Origin: Bimuria novae-zelandiae CBS 107.79
Lineage: Eukaryota > Ascomycota > Dothideomycetes > Pleosporales > Didymosphaeriaceae
DNA: 13,219 nt
Assembly (NCBI GenBank): GCA_010015655.1
Contig: ML976753.1
Coordinates: forward strand, 1 to 13,219
Direction: 5' to 3'
Made by a program: the position numbers and the translations under genes. Below the pieces are notes generated by a model. The model was not told where the DNA came from. It saw nothing but the letters and a program-made list of their open reading frames with translations, and did not search any database. Positions 1 through 8,171 of the stretch are shown here, piece after piece. Numbering within the stretch: the first letter of the stretch is position 1; each line of letters starts with the position of its first letter.

Positions 1-690
1 TGTGGTGCATTCAAAAAAGGCTTGACCCCTCATCTCGTAACTCGGCATGTGTCCTCCTATCTTTCGCCGATACTGTACAGTAGTAGTCTCTTAATGCGCG
101 AAGCTTTCATTTCCCAGTATGATCGTGGCGTGCTATTATTTGTAGGCCAGATTCTAATTAGGGCACTGTACAAAGAAGGTATTATGGCCGAAACCGGTTC
201 TCATCACAGATCCATTAATTATTGGCTTGCAGTTTCTCAGGCCATAGATCCGCGGGCGAATGGCGCGCCAAGGCGCGCCAAACCATACTGATCAGCTGGC
301 GAATCGATGGCTGAGGCATGCCCCTGTCCGAGCTATTGCACAATACCGTTATCAGTCCTTGTGAACCATGTAGTAGCGCAGTTTTACCGCGCCCGGCGTC
401 CGATCCGGGAAGCGTTTACATATCTCCTTCCACTCCATACCCGTGGTGCGGCGGTGGCTAACATTGGAAAACCTGTTTAGCGGCAATTACCTTTTTGGCT
501 GTCTGGTCTTTCAAAAGCGAAGTGTCAAGGTTATTCTGGCATTGTTTCCCGATTGGCATCATATAGTAATTAGGGAGTACCGAGCAATCTGCATCCTGTT
601 CCCAGTGACATTCACAAAATACCGTATCACAAATGAGATTGCGCTCCCACTCGCACGTGCCCAACATTGGTCCCGCAGTGTCCGTCTGTG
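1..690. other. No supported gene; left flank
   Basis: I see no credible gene here. The open frames on both strands are short, mostly begin at non-ATG codons, and show no domain, signal peptide or splice pattern. A minus-strand frame covering 458-690 is fairly Cys-rich, but it overlaps the stop end of the small ORF at 691-849 in another frame and has no convincing start. The only structure noted is the doubled palindrome at 261-280. Confidence 0.5.
261..280. repeat. Tandem GGCGCGCC palindromes
   Basis: Two copies of the 8-bp palindrome GGCGCGCC lie at 262-269 and 272-279, separated by AA. A third copy occurs alone at 4305-4312. The pair is a short GC-rich, self-complementary stretch in an otherwise balanced background. 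No function is evident. Confidence 0.8.
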
Positions 691-849
691 CTAAGATGAT
701 GGGGGCGTGTTGCACCTTGCGTCGCCGCAGTTTCCATGAACGTCCCTTTCCACATAGCGCTTCACGCAAGTGCCTTGGTTGCCACAGGGAGCCGTGGTTG
801 TGCTCTTGACATGACCGCAGGTCCAGATTTCCGTCGTTACGATACACAT
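691..849 (-). CDS. Small Cys/His-rich fungal protein (CGH motif), hypothetical
   Basis: This is a 52-aa ATG-initiated frame reading from 849 down to a TAG at 693-691. It contains a W-T-C-G-H motif at residues 9-13, then Cys at 22, 28, 41 and 46, and an H-G-N-C segment at 38-41. The spacing resembles many short, uncharacterised ascomycete proteins that begin near an aromatic-x-C-G-H motif and continue with paired Cys residues, which suggests a small metal-binding fold. Just upstream the sense strand carries a CTGAC branch-like site and a GCAG acceptor, so the ATG may lie at the start of a second exon, with a candidate 52-nt intron at 904-853. If that intron is used with its upstream open frame, the downstream reading changes frame, so it may instead be a 5' UTR intron. 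The family resemblance is from memory and there is no catalytic signature. It could be a chance ORF. Confidence 0.4.
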   Translation of the reverse strand: MCIVTTEIWTCGHVKSTTTAPCGNQGTCVKRYVERDVHGNCGDARCNTPPSS

Positions 850-1474
850 CTTCTGCAATGTCAGAATAAGCGTACGTCTTGCAAACCTGGCTATTTGGCC
901 CTACCTTGCTGGTTTGATATTTCGTCTTTATCCCGATGGTATGGTGTTATTGTAATTCCTGCGGCAGAAGCGCGTATTTCGAATACTGAACAAGATGCTG
1001 GATTATTGTGTAGACGTAGATGGCAGCAAAACGTGGTGAAGAAGGGTGTCTTTGGAGCTCGGCTTGGGGCGTGCAACGTACAGGTGCGCATACAGGTGCA
1101 CATACAGGTGCGCCTACAGGTGCGCATGACACCTTGCCGACCGTGGTGTTGGCACTATCATCCTTCTGGTGTAGCTGGATTGCGTTCCCAGCCCTCGGCG
1201 GCAATCAAATCATTCATTTGCGCGGCCTTTCGTCCGTGTTGATAAGAACCAATATTCGCATGTACAGATCGCGAGTTTGCAGTAGTCTATTCACTTGCTG
1301 CAGAGTGACATGTGCAAAACAAACGCGCATACCGTGGCTAAAGTTGGACAAGATAGCAGACTGCGGCTGTTGGCGCACGGTCCGCTCTTGGCATAGCCAT
1401 AAATTCCTAACTTGTTAATACTTTCTCAATACTCAAACCACGTATCCTTCTAAGCTTACTTAGAGGTTTCCGCA
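850..1474. other. Gene-poor interval with a 12-bp minisatellite
   Basis: No gene is supported. Long frames on both strands across 950-1240 owe part of their openness to the 12-bp repeat at 1081-1128, whose unit length is a multiple of three. None has a recognisable domain. The last 60 bases should contain the promoter and leader of the gene starting at 1475, but no clear TATA box was seen. Confidence 0.5.
1081..1128. repeat. 12-bp minisatellite, four units
   Basis: Four head-to-tail copies of a 12-bp unit of the form caggtgcgcata lie at 1081-1092, 1093-1104, 1105-1116 and 1117-1128. Each later copy differs from the first by one or two bases. The unit is a multiple of three, so it keeps frames open on both strands and produces repetitive peptides that should not be read as protein evidence. 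Confidence 0.9.
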
Positions 1475-2150
1475 ATGGAACTCTATCTTTACATTCCACC
1501 TTGTGTTCAGACGCCTCCGCATCACCTGCATCCTCCACCAGCCAACAAACCTTTGAGAATTCGTATACAAGGACCGCTTGAAACCATACAAAAACTCCTT
1601 CCGCACGTGTCATGGCATCCTATTGTACCTTTCCCGCAACCTGGGGGGCTGCAGCTCGCAAATATCACTCATCAGGTGTTATATGGGCAGGTAGGAGGGA
1701 CTGTGGCTGACGGCTCTATAACGGTACGGGACGAGTACCTGGCTTGGTGCATGGAGGGAAGAAGACCCACAAGGTACGATTGGACTCTCATCATAGCACC
1801 ATGCACTATCCCGACTGAATGGCTTTTCCAGCTATATCGATTACTACGGCGTCACGTTTGACCATCTGGTCGAGCCTGACAATCTAGATCCTGAAGTTCT
1901 AGTAATCAACATCATCGAAGTGGACAAAGGTGGAACATACGGAGATGGAGGAAGCTATGCAAACGAGGTTCTGCTTTTTCGTGTAGATCCAACAGATTTT
2001 ACAGGCAAGAAAGTACTTGCTGTGCCGAGATGTTGTCAGCATAAAAAGGGCACGCAGGATCGGAAACTGATTAATACCATGGTCATGGAGCGTAGCGATC
2101 AGCTTTCAAGACATGGTACAAAGTCAGGACATTACTTATCGTCTGGCTGA
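1475..2150 (+). CDS. Hypothetical protein, two exons, function unknown
   Basis: The start ATG at 1475 has a good context (G at -3, G at +4). Read without splicing, the frame stops at 1861, but coding-like sequence continues in the next frame. A 58-nt intron at 1774-1831 (donor GTACGA, pyrimidine tract and TTTCCAG acceptor, ACTGAAT branch-like site) joins the frames exactly: exon 1 is 1475-1773 (299 nt) and exon 2 is 1832-2150 (319 nt), giving 205 aa. The N-terminus is rich in Pro and His (residues 9-24). Exon 2 is acidic and aromatic, with Y-I-D-Y-Y-G near its start. There is no signal peptide or membrane segment, and I do not recognise the family. The 3' end is uncertain, because another frame that also looks coding runs from about 2096 to a TAG at 2176-2178, so a second intron or a frameshift may exist. 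A single-base disruption near 1825 is the alternative to the first intron. Confidence 0.5.
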
Positions 2151-2519
2151 TGCTGCTGTCGCTCACGTGGCTTCTTAGCCAGATGCGCCTACGTTGGACA
2201 CACTATTCACAATCAGTTTCCCTTACGCTATGTTTATAAAAGCAGTTTCTGGTTTGGCTTGTAACCACAAGCGCTATCAATTGCGCATCCACAAAGAGAT
2301 TGCTAACAGTAGTCTAATAGTTTGCTACATAATACAGCTTGCGGATGATGAGACTTTGTGCAAGCGGCGATCGTCAAGTGATCCCCTGCATCTCTGAGCC
2401 CTAACCGCATCGCATGCACAATCAAACCGAAACCGCCCAGTATTTCCCAAGCGTGCTGAGTGTCTTCTCTCAAGCTGAAGCCAAGCCCGCGCTAGGCACA
2501 TGTCTTATCATATCACCGC
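2151..2519. other. Intergenic between convergent genes; nothing recognised
   Basis: This lies between the 3' ends of the plus-strand gene at 1475 and the minus-strand gene at 2520, so it should contain both transcript ends. The open frames here are short, without domain or composition support. The last 27 bases of the alternative 3' end of the upstream gene (TAG at 2176-2178) would fall inside. Confidence 0.5.
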
Positions 2520-3688
2520 TCAATCTCCACTACGAATCGCCACCGCCCTCTCTCGAACTTTCGGCATGCCGTCAATCTCCGCCATCTTCTGCAAGTAAAC
2601 TCGTAGCCGATCTTTGTTGAACTGGTTGCAAAAGGGGGGGAACAGGTAGCCTCGCTCTACGATGCGTTCGAGCGTCATGTAGCTTTGACCACCGCCTGGC
2701 CATTTCTCTAGCGTCTGACCCTCGACGCTGTACGTCTTGACGCGGATGGTCAGGGCTTTGCCGCCTTCGAGCGAAGCAATGCATATGTATTCTGGATATG
2801 TGTCCTCCACATCCCACGTGGGTCGCCTCACCACCTCAATGACTATAGCGTACCGGCTGCCGCCCGTATGCCTCTTGGCCATCTCGCGCAATCGACTGGG
2901 AGCAATCACGTATCGGAAGTGGACAGGTGACGCCTTCCACGGTGCCAACTGCATAAATTGATTGCGCTGGTGTAGCGGCATCCGTACGAGAGCCCTGGTG
3001 TTATCGACTCGTGCTTCAGCTGGAGCCTCGTCTCCGCGAAGGGTGATCGGGTCATCCTGCGTACCATCTTCCTCGATGAGTATGGGACGCTCTTCGGCTC
3101 CATCAGGGTGGTCCTCAACGATAGTGTGGTAGGCGCCTGTTGCTCCTGTTCCAACAGCCTTGGATAAAGTCAGCATTGCTTGTCTGAGCCCTTGTTGATT
3201 ACGCTTACACCTTGAGCTACATAAGCAGAGTCCTGCGCTGCTCGAACAGCTGCCGCCATAGTACTGCCGCCTGCTTGAGCGGTGGTACCACCCTGAATAC
3301 CTGCTGTACCTAGCCAGTTGTCTGGCTTCCCGTTTGTAGCGTCCCACGTGCGCTGATATCCCACTAGCTTTGCGTCGTTGATCTTCTTGAGCTCGTTGCT
3401 AAGTTCCTTCCTTGACTTCGTCGTCGCGTCTTCTCTCTGATGCATGCCGTCCATCGTCTTGAACGGATACAGGATGTCGAAGAGATCGCTTTTGAAGTCG
3501 CATATCAACATTGCGGACACACCTGGCGGCGGCATTGCACGCGGGCCGCCTGAAGAAAGCTTTTTGATAAGTCTAAGCGACTTGGTCTGGACGAGCTCCC
3601 AGGTCAGGTCAGTCGTATGCGGGTTGATGTCGAATAGATTGAACAGGTCGACGCCCGCCCATGCGGGTTTGCCGGTCCATCCGACCAT
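2520..3688 (-). CDS. Hypothetical protein, two exons, function unknown
   Basis: Two overlapping minus-strand frames join through a clear intron at 3208-3159 (50 nt; donor GTAAGC, branch GCTGAC ten bases before an AAG acceptor). Exon 1 runs 3688-3209 (160 codons) and exon 2 runs 3158-2520 (212 codons plus TGA), for 372 aa. The splice is phase 0 on both sides. The ATG at 3688 has G at -3 and +4; the open frame continues 51 nt upstream without another ATG, so an additional 5' exon cannot be excluded. The N-terminal third contains D-L-F-N-L-F-D-I and repeated aromatic/Lys segments. The middle is low-complexity Gly/Ala/Thr. The C-terminal half is compact and mixed alpha/beta in appearance (R-Y-A-I-V-I-E-V-V near residue 265) and ends with a charged helix-like stretch. 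No signal peptide or membrane helix is seen. An alternative splice using nearby GTGTAAG and ACAG sites is also in frame. I do not recognise the family. Confidence 0.6.
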
Positions 3689-4577
3689 TGCTCGTGCTTG
3701 TAGCTGCTGTCCGTGGAGGTAGGCAGGTAGGAGATACAAAACAGGAGCTGCGTCGTTTCAGGTTGTAAGAGAGTGTGGTAAGTGGAAAGAACTGGTTCGT
3801 GGACTACATCGCGCGGTACACAAGGCGTGGGGCGGCGGTGAGGGTTAAGGCAAAGGTGAAGGTGAAGGTGAAGGTGAATACCCAAAAGTTAGGTAGAACA
3901 TCACCGCAGCCCGCCGCAGTCCTCTTCTGTTCAATATTGACCTCGTACATGCTCCTTAGGCTCGACAAACAGGTTGCGCTCCTGCTGCTTCAATGCTATT
4001 TGTTCGTGGGGTGGGAGATGGAGCTGCTCTCTTCGCAGGCTGCCTGGAGGAAGAACATCTTGAGCGTCGGTGCAGAGTACTCGAAAAAGCGAGAGTAGGC
4101 GACGCTTGGATTGGAACGACACGTTTCGTACGTTGATTTTCGACAGCGTTGGCTTGTGGATGCTTGGGCAAGGTTGACAGCAGTTCGGCGCGGTCAGCGT
4201 GTGGGGTAAGCGGCGCTTCACCATGGGTTGCTGGGGAAATGCCGCTATGACGCAGCATGGCTAAATGCGTCCTCTCATCCTGCTCCACGGCTCGGCGAAA
4301 CCTCGGCGCGCCTAGAACCGCTGTTACCCCAGTGACGTTAACACCTCATACAGGATATGAACATTGAACTCGACAATGGCGACAACTTACCCTTCAACGC
4401 CAACGTCATCTATCGCTTATTAGATTCGTACACCCCTCCCTGTTTGCAGGCCTAGTCATACGCTTTGGCGATAACGACGGTGATAAAGAAACTAATTAGA
4501 GCAAAAGCCGGCTATCCTCGATAGCGGCAGTGCAAACTGGTTTGCTGCCATCTAAGTTCACCAACCTCGAGGCTTCA
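3689..4577. other. Divergent intergenic region
   Basis: This 889-bp interval separates the start of the minus-strand gene at 3688 from the plus-strand gene at 4578, so it probably holds both promoters. No obvious TATA element was found. It contains the hexanucleotide repeat at 3853-3876. A 97-aa ATG-initiated minus-strand frame (4224-3931) ends in a Gln/Glu/Arg-rich helix-like segment, but a second overlapping minus-strand frame is equally open, and neither has a recognisable domain or clear splice pattern. I leave both unannotated as genes. Confidence 0.4.
3853..3876. repeat. Hexanucleotide repeat (AAGGTG)4
   Basis: Four perfect copies of AAGGTG lie at 3853-3858, 3859-3864, 3865-3870 and 3871-3876, with degenerate flanking units. 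The repeat produces alternating Lys-Val peptides on the plus strand and His-Leu or Phe-Thr peptides on the minus strand. These explain several spurious open frames here. Confidence 0.9.
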
Positions 4578-5927
4578 ATGAAGCGCGCATCCTCCGACGG
4601 TGACTATACGTTGTGCAATGTCTCTCACAAGCGTCGCCGTCTCTCGCTGCCCGCGACTTGGGCTGCCCCCACTACAGCGAAATGGGCTGGTGTGATGGGC
4701 TGGCTACGCGCCGTGCCTCCAGGCACCAGTGCAGAAGAGGCGCGACCGAACCCGCAACACTACGAAGAATCAAAAATACCACTGGACTCGATATCGACGA
4801 TGGAACGCCATCTACGACCCGAGAGCTCGAATCCTACTCGCAGAGGAAAGAAGACGCAGACCAGAAAGCGATCCGTCAGCCCCACCAAGAAGCCTGGGGA
4901 GTATCGCAGCATACTCCTCAGCGAAGCCAGCATTTTTATCGACCGCGAATTCACACCTTCCTCCGCCACTCCCGACCTCGAAGCGCTGACTGTCCCGCCC
5001 GAGATGCAAACTCTGGTGGATGACATTGCAAAGACATACTGTGAGGAGTGTAGGGAAAGCGCCATGTCGGGTTCGGGAGAAGGCAGTTGGAGGGCGAATG
5101 CATATGTCACCGTCATGAGCAAGCTGCGGAGGTTTGGAAGCTTTGCGGAAGTTTTGAAGGTCAACGGTTCTGATAAGCTGTGGCAGGCAGAGCTTAAGCC
5201 TGTACGCGCAACGGCGCTACCGCAGACAACCGTCGTCCCACCTCCTTTTGCCATATCTCCCCTGGCTGTAGAGCCAAAGGACCTAGGAACGGCCCCACTT
5301 CTTGACCGGCCCTATAGCTTCAGTTCCAGCGCCGGACCCATTGTCTGCCCTCCGATCGATAGCCCACCGACCGACCTCGAATCCCTCAACAGCGATTCCC
5401 TCTCATATACATCTGGGTACACCTCGACAACATTGAAAACCGACCCCGAATCATTGTCTACCCCGAAACCAGATATATGCGTTGGCCTCGCCCATGAATG
5501 GTTCCCCACCAACCACCAATCGACCCTGAACTATCTCAAGACCGACCCGCACACGTCCGCTATGGGCCTGCATTTCCCTTTTCTGATTTTTGAAGCTAAA
5601 GGCAATGCGGGCCTCTTTGGCGCTCAGAACCAGGCTGCTGTCGGCGCTGCCTGCATGCTCCGGATACTAGATCTTATTCGCTGCGGAGAGGACACGGTGG
5701 TCTGGAGCGTCACGACCGAAGGACCGATACACGAGCTGTGGGCTCACTATCGCGATAGAAAGCAGAGATACCAGAGTGTTCACATGAATTTATGGCGGAT
5801 GACGAACATAGAACACGCAAAGGCGTTTGTCGACGCCATGGCGAAGATTATGATCTGGGGGAGTAGGGTGTTTGCGAAAAGGGTCTTACATGCAGTAGAT
5901 GGCGTACAGCAGTTTGAGGGCAGTTGA
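4578..5927 (+). CDS. PD-(D/E)XK nuclease-like fungal protein (DUF7924-type)
   Basis: This is an uninterrupted 449-aa frame. The first ATG is at 4578; the frame is open to a GTG at 4530, but GTG is not an expected start in a fungus. The N-terminal ~130 residues are basic and Ser/Pro-rich, with nuclear-localisation-like clusters at about 17-23 (H-K-R-R-R-L-S) and 88-99, so a nuclear role is possible. The C-terminal half carries the signature of the PD-(D/E)XK fold: P-K-P-D at 296-299, a beta-strand F-P-F-L-I-F leading into E-A-K at 339-341, then a Gln/Ala-rich helix (Q-N-Q-A-A at 350-354). Similar fungal proteins with 'FPFL..E.K' followed by 'NQ' are grouped in Pfam as PD-(D/E)XK-like or DUF7924 families. 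They are often lineage-specific and multicopy. Because D, E and K are all present, catalysis is plausible but unproven. No partner gene is adjacent. The family name is from memory; the motif reading is direct. Confidence 0.75.
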   Translation: MKRASSDGDYTLCNVSHKRRRLSLPATWAAPTTAKWAGVMGWLRAVPPGTSAEEARPNPQHYEESKIPLDSISTMERHLRPESSNPTRRGKKTQTRKRSVSPTKKPGEYRSILLSEASIFIDREFTPSSATPDLEALTVPPEMQTLVDDIAKTYCEECRESAMSGSGEGSWRANAYVTVMSKLRRFGSFAEVLKVNGSDKLWQAELKPVRATALPQTTVVPPPFAISPLAVEPKDLGTAPLLDRPYSFSSSAGPIVCPPIDSPPTDLESLNSDSLSYTSGYTSTTLKTDPESLSTPKPDICVGLAHEWFPTNHQSTLNYLKTDPHTSAMGLHFPFLIFEAKGNAGLFGAQNQAAVGAACMLRILDLIRCGEDTVVWSVTTEGPIHELWAHYRDRKQRYQSVHMNLWRMTNIEHAKAFVDAMAKIMIWGSRVFAKRVLHAVDGVQQFEGS

Positions 5928-6110
5928 ATGAAATGGCCTGGATCACGTTTTACCAATTACACATCGTTCGGCTGTGACCTTGATATTCAAATCCTGCGTT
6001 TTCGGGGACGCTGTACGTAGTAGTAACGCGTCATGTATTTTGGGTCTGATTCACAAACCTAGTAGTTAATGGATCCTAGTGAATGCCCGACTATCTTGTA
6101 TGCGCCTAAC
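5928..6110. other. 3' flank of the PD-(D/E)XK-like gene; nothing recognised
   Basis: This short interval probably holds the transcript end of the gene stopping at 5927. It is followed directly by the minus-strand relic. No repeat, RNA gene or ORF of note is seen. Confidence 0.5.
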
Positions 6111-6440
6111 CTAAAATGCACGAGAGCTTGAGTACTGGTGCAGGTCCACCCGCAGCAGTATCCCGTTTAGCGCCGACTGAATCTCCAGGTCGCTGCTCTC
6201 GCCCATGCTCCCTCTCGGTGCGGGATGGAATACGGCGTCACGTAAGCGCGTGAAGCTTTCGAGGCGCGTCCTCTTCTAGGTACAGTACTTGGAGAAGCTC
6301 GGAGTGTATAATTTCGTAGGCGGACTATTGCGGGCACGCCTTACCAAAAGCCCTCGCAATAGCCGTGCTCCTCCGTATGCTTCGCCGCGCACGCCAGCTT
6401 GCGAGAGATGAACTCGCTCGCCATGTTGAACTTCGGTTGA
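6111..6440 (-). pseudogene. Broken protein-coding relic, unknown family
   Basis: Three minus-strand pieces look coding but lie in different frames. An ATG frame of 27 codons (6424-6341) contains S-R-K-L-A-C-A-A-K-H and ends at TAA. A short piece at about 6300-6238 contains L-Y-L-E-E-D-A-P-R-K-L and ends at TGA. A 54-codon piece (6275-6111) contains E-S-S-D-L-E-I-Q-S-A-L-N-G and ends at TAG. The last frame is open further upstream except for a TAG at 6278-6276, compatible with a TGG-to-TAG change. The region is noticeably GC-richer than its flanks. No single splicing solution restored all pieces, so I read it as a frameshifted remnant; an unusual multi-intron gene is the alternative. I do not recognise the protein. 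Confidence 0.35.
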
Positions 6441-6559
6441 TGAGAAGTTTCCCTTTCCTATTGTTACGAGACTAGTCGCTTCGGAAGCACGGAAACCGTT
6501 TTTTAAATCTCGTTAGGGTTGCTTCGTAATTTGAATACTGAAACGAGCAACGGTCAATT

Positions 6560-6629
<70 letters not shown>
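6560..6629. repeat. 7-bp minisatellite (GAAAATG)10
   Basis: Ten perfect head-to-tail copies of GAAAATG run from 6560 to 6629, followed by a partial GAAA. The perfect identity implies recent expansion or ongoing replication slippage. Because 7 is not a multiple of three, the minus-strand translation cycles through a Phe-Pro-Phe-Ser-Ile-Phe-His pattern, which is an artefact. The array sits just before the short ORF at 6703. Confidence 0.95.
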
Positions 6630-6632
<3 letters not shown>

Positions 6633-6702
6633 ATCTGCAATCATGTCGTCTTAATAGCAAACACGCAACCCAGTGTCAAGGTCTAGGCAAGCTACTATTA
6701 GG

Positions 6703-7146
6703 ATGAGGACACATGAACATTGCCGAGTCTGGCGACGCAGGCGACAAGCTGCTACTTTCCCTATAACCAGTGTATCAGAAACCAACATTACACCTGATTT
6801 AGGAGTTGGCTATAATGCGAATGAGGAATCTATCGCTCCCCTACCTCCTTCCCCTACAGCCTTCCTTGAACCCGCCCTGACTGTCATCGTCCACGAGCAC
6901 AAAGTCTACTGTGCCTGCATCTCGTCTGCTGTTGAAAATAGGGACATCACGATTCTGGGCCGAGATGAAAAATTTGCAAATTTGTCTACGCGGTCTATTC
7001 AGGGCATTTTTAAACCAATCAAATTCTATGCTGGCATATTAGACTATGGGTATGGGGCCGACAGGGAGAGTGGGCATGAAGGCGAAGAAGGGCACTGGGG
7101 AGAGTATATAGGGAGGATTGCTAGAGCTATTAGCGCAATGACGTGA
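6703..7146 (+). CDS. Hypothetical ORF, possible orphan C-terminal module
   Basis: This is an ATG-initiated frame of 147 aa (the frame is open to a GTG at 6673). The first ~20 residues are very basic (W-R-R-R-R-Q), and about 40-60 are Pro/Ser-rich. The rest looks like a folded domain: V-I-V-H-E-H-K-V-Y-C-A-C near 75-86, I-T-I-L-G near 96-100, a G-I-F-K-P-I-K-F-Y segment near 116-124, I-L-D-Y-G just after, then H-W-G-E-Y-I-G near the end. This order (HEH-x-VY, ILG, GIFK, FY, DYG, WG) reminds me of the C-terminal parts of uncharacterised fungal proteins, some linked to PD-(D/E)XK-like domains, but no catalytic part precedes it. It may be a truncated gene, a last exon, or a small gene in its own right. 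The assignment is weak. Confidence 0.35.
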   Translation: MRTHEHCRVWRRRRQAATFPITSVSETNITPDLGVGYNANEESIAPLPPSPTAFLEPALTVIVHEHKVYCACISSAVENRDITILGRDEKFANLSTRSIQGIFKPIKFYAGILDYGYGADRESGHEGEEGHWGEYIGRIARAISAMT

Positions 7147-7326
7147 CCACAGAATAGAGACTTGGAAGTCAGTATACTAGGGAGAAGGATTCAGTTACAC
7201 TACACATAATTACAAGATGATGTTGAATCATCTGAATTTCGGAGAACACCTCGACCTCGCCCAAAGGGAAAAGAAAAACCCCTATTCACTCCAGACTATC
7301 GTTTCGCTTTCACTTCGTCCAGTCTT

Positions 7327-8054
7327 CTACTGGAAAACCCATTTCTGACCATCCCAGTATCTGTACTTCTTGTGTGCATCGTCCCATACCCATTGAGTTG
7401 ATGCACTACCACCTGCAGAGTTGGAAGCCCCCGGCACAGGCTGAGTCCCACTTGAGGAAGCAGCAGGTTTGTAAGCTTGGAGCCATGTTTCCTTGGCCAT
7501 CACACGACCATGTCTCTCCAGGAAGCTGGTAATCTTGTTGTTCAGGTCTGTGGTAATTTAGTTTCTTAATCTCATGCTAAACCTGCAATTAGACCTTACC
7601 CTGCAGAGGCATGTCTCTGGCTGCCTGGAGAGAGTAATGGTCATCGTATTCGTGAACCAAGACAAGATCATCGGGCAATTGGGTGCCTGTTCGAATTAGA
7701 ATTTAAAGGTGTAAAATCCGCTGCAATAGACTAACCGGCAGAGATTGAGTAGACCACCACTTCTTGTCCCCTGAATCTCTGGATCAAGTCTCTCTTGTAT
7801 TCAGAGTTTGGCCGCATGGAGGCGCCATTGGGAGCTACATTCAAGGTCAAACTGAGTTCATACCTTTGAACAGAGGTAACCTTACCGGCGTATGTGGCGG
7901 GATTGAGAGCTTTAGCCTTCGCGCGGCCGTCTTCAGTGATGATATCGTAGCTTGTTTTTTGCGGAGCCCATTCTCGAAGTCTGATGGCTCGCCCATTATT
8001 CACGCGGAATAGCTCCACAGGGAAGACTTTGAAAGATCTGATGAACTTCGACAT
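7327..8054 (-). CDS. Tse2-like ADP-ribosyltransferase-type protein, copy 1 (four exons)
   Basis: ATG at 8054 (A at -3) is the first in frame. Exons are 8054-7886, 7834-7736, 7686-7600 and 7547-7327 (TAG), 191 aa. Introns are 51, 49 and 52 nt, all phase 1, with donors GTAAGG, GTTAGT and GTAAGG. The first intron is a multiple of three and stop-free, so it is easily missed. Visible motifs are an N-terminal F-x6-L-F-R-V-N-N-G (8-21), N-G-A-S-M-R-P-N (59-66), V-V-V-Y (82-85), L-P-D-D-L (93-97) and H-E-Y-D-D-H-Y-S-L-Q (101-110), plus an aromatic tail (171-190) with several Trp and Tyr. This motif order matches, from memory, fungal proteins grouped in Pfam with the Tse2 ADP-ribosyltransferase toxins; bacterial Tse2 is a cytoplasm-acting type VI secretion toxin. 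No signal peptide is seen, so an intracellular product is likely. The role in the fungus is unknown. The gene structure is firm; the family call is moderate. Confidence 0.65.
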
Positions 8055-8152
8055 GATCGTGAGAATTTGAAGGAGACAGACAGGCCTATCCTGTGAACGT
8101 TGTGGAAGAAAGGGGGTTGCGGTTTGAGTACTTTTGATGGAGGGAAGTGGGA

Positions 8153-8159
8153 TTTTATA
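8153..8159 (-). promoter_or_regulatory. Candidate TATA box for the gene starting at 8054
   Basis: The minus strand reads TATAAAA at 8159-8153, about 100 bases upstream of the ATG at 8054. It is followed by a pyrimidine-rich leader, a usual arrangement for a fungal TATA promoter. The distance fits, but no transcription start is known. Confidence 0.45.
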
Positions 8160-8171
8160 AGTGGCTTGCAA

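Noticed and set aside
458..847. 129-aa minus-strand frame rich in Cys
   Set aside because: It starts at a GTG, overlaps the better-supported 52-aa frame in another register, and has no domain or signal peptide.
736..1242. 168-aa plus-strand frame
   Set aside because: Its openness is partly due to the 12-bp repeat. It has no recognisable motif, no good start context and poor composition for a folded protein.
1774..1861. Continuation of the 1475 frame to a stop at 1861
   Set aside because: A strong 3' splice site (TTTTCCAG) with matching phase makes this stretch more likely to be intron, although a frameshift remains possible.
3604..3885. Minus-strand frame beginning with a His-Leu repeat
   Set aside because: The repeat peptide is a translation of the AAGGTG hexanucleotide array, and the rest is out of frame with the real gene at 2520-3688.
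4530..4577. 16-residue N-terminal extension of the PD-(D/E)XK-like protein from a GTG
   Set aside because: GTG is not an expected start codon for a fungal nuclear gene; the first ATG is at 4578.
6472..6660. Minus-strand frame with a Phe-Pro-Phe-Ser-Ile-Phe-His repeat
   Set aside because: This is only the translation of the GAAAATG minisatellite.
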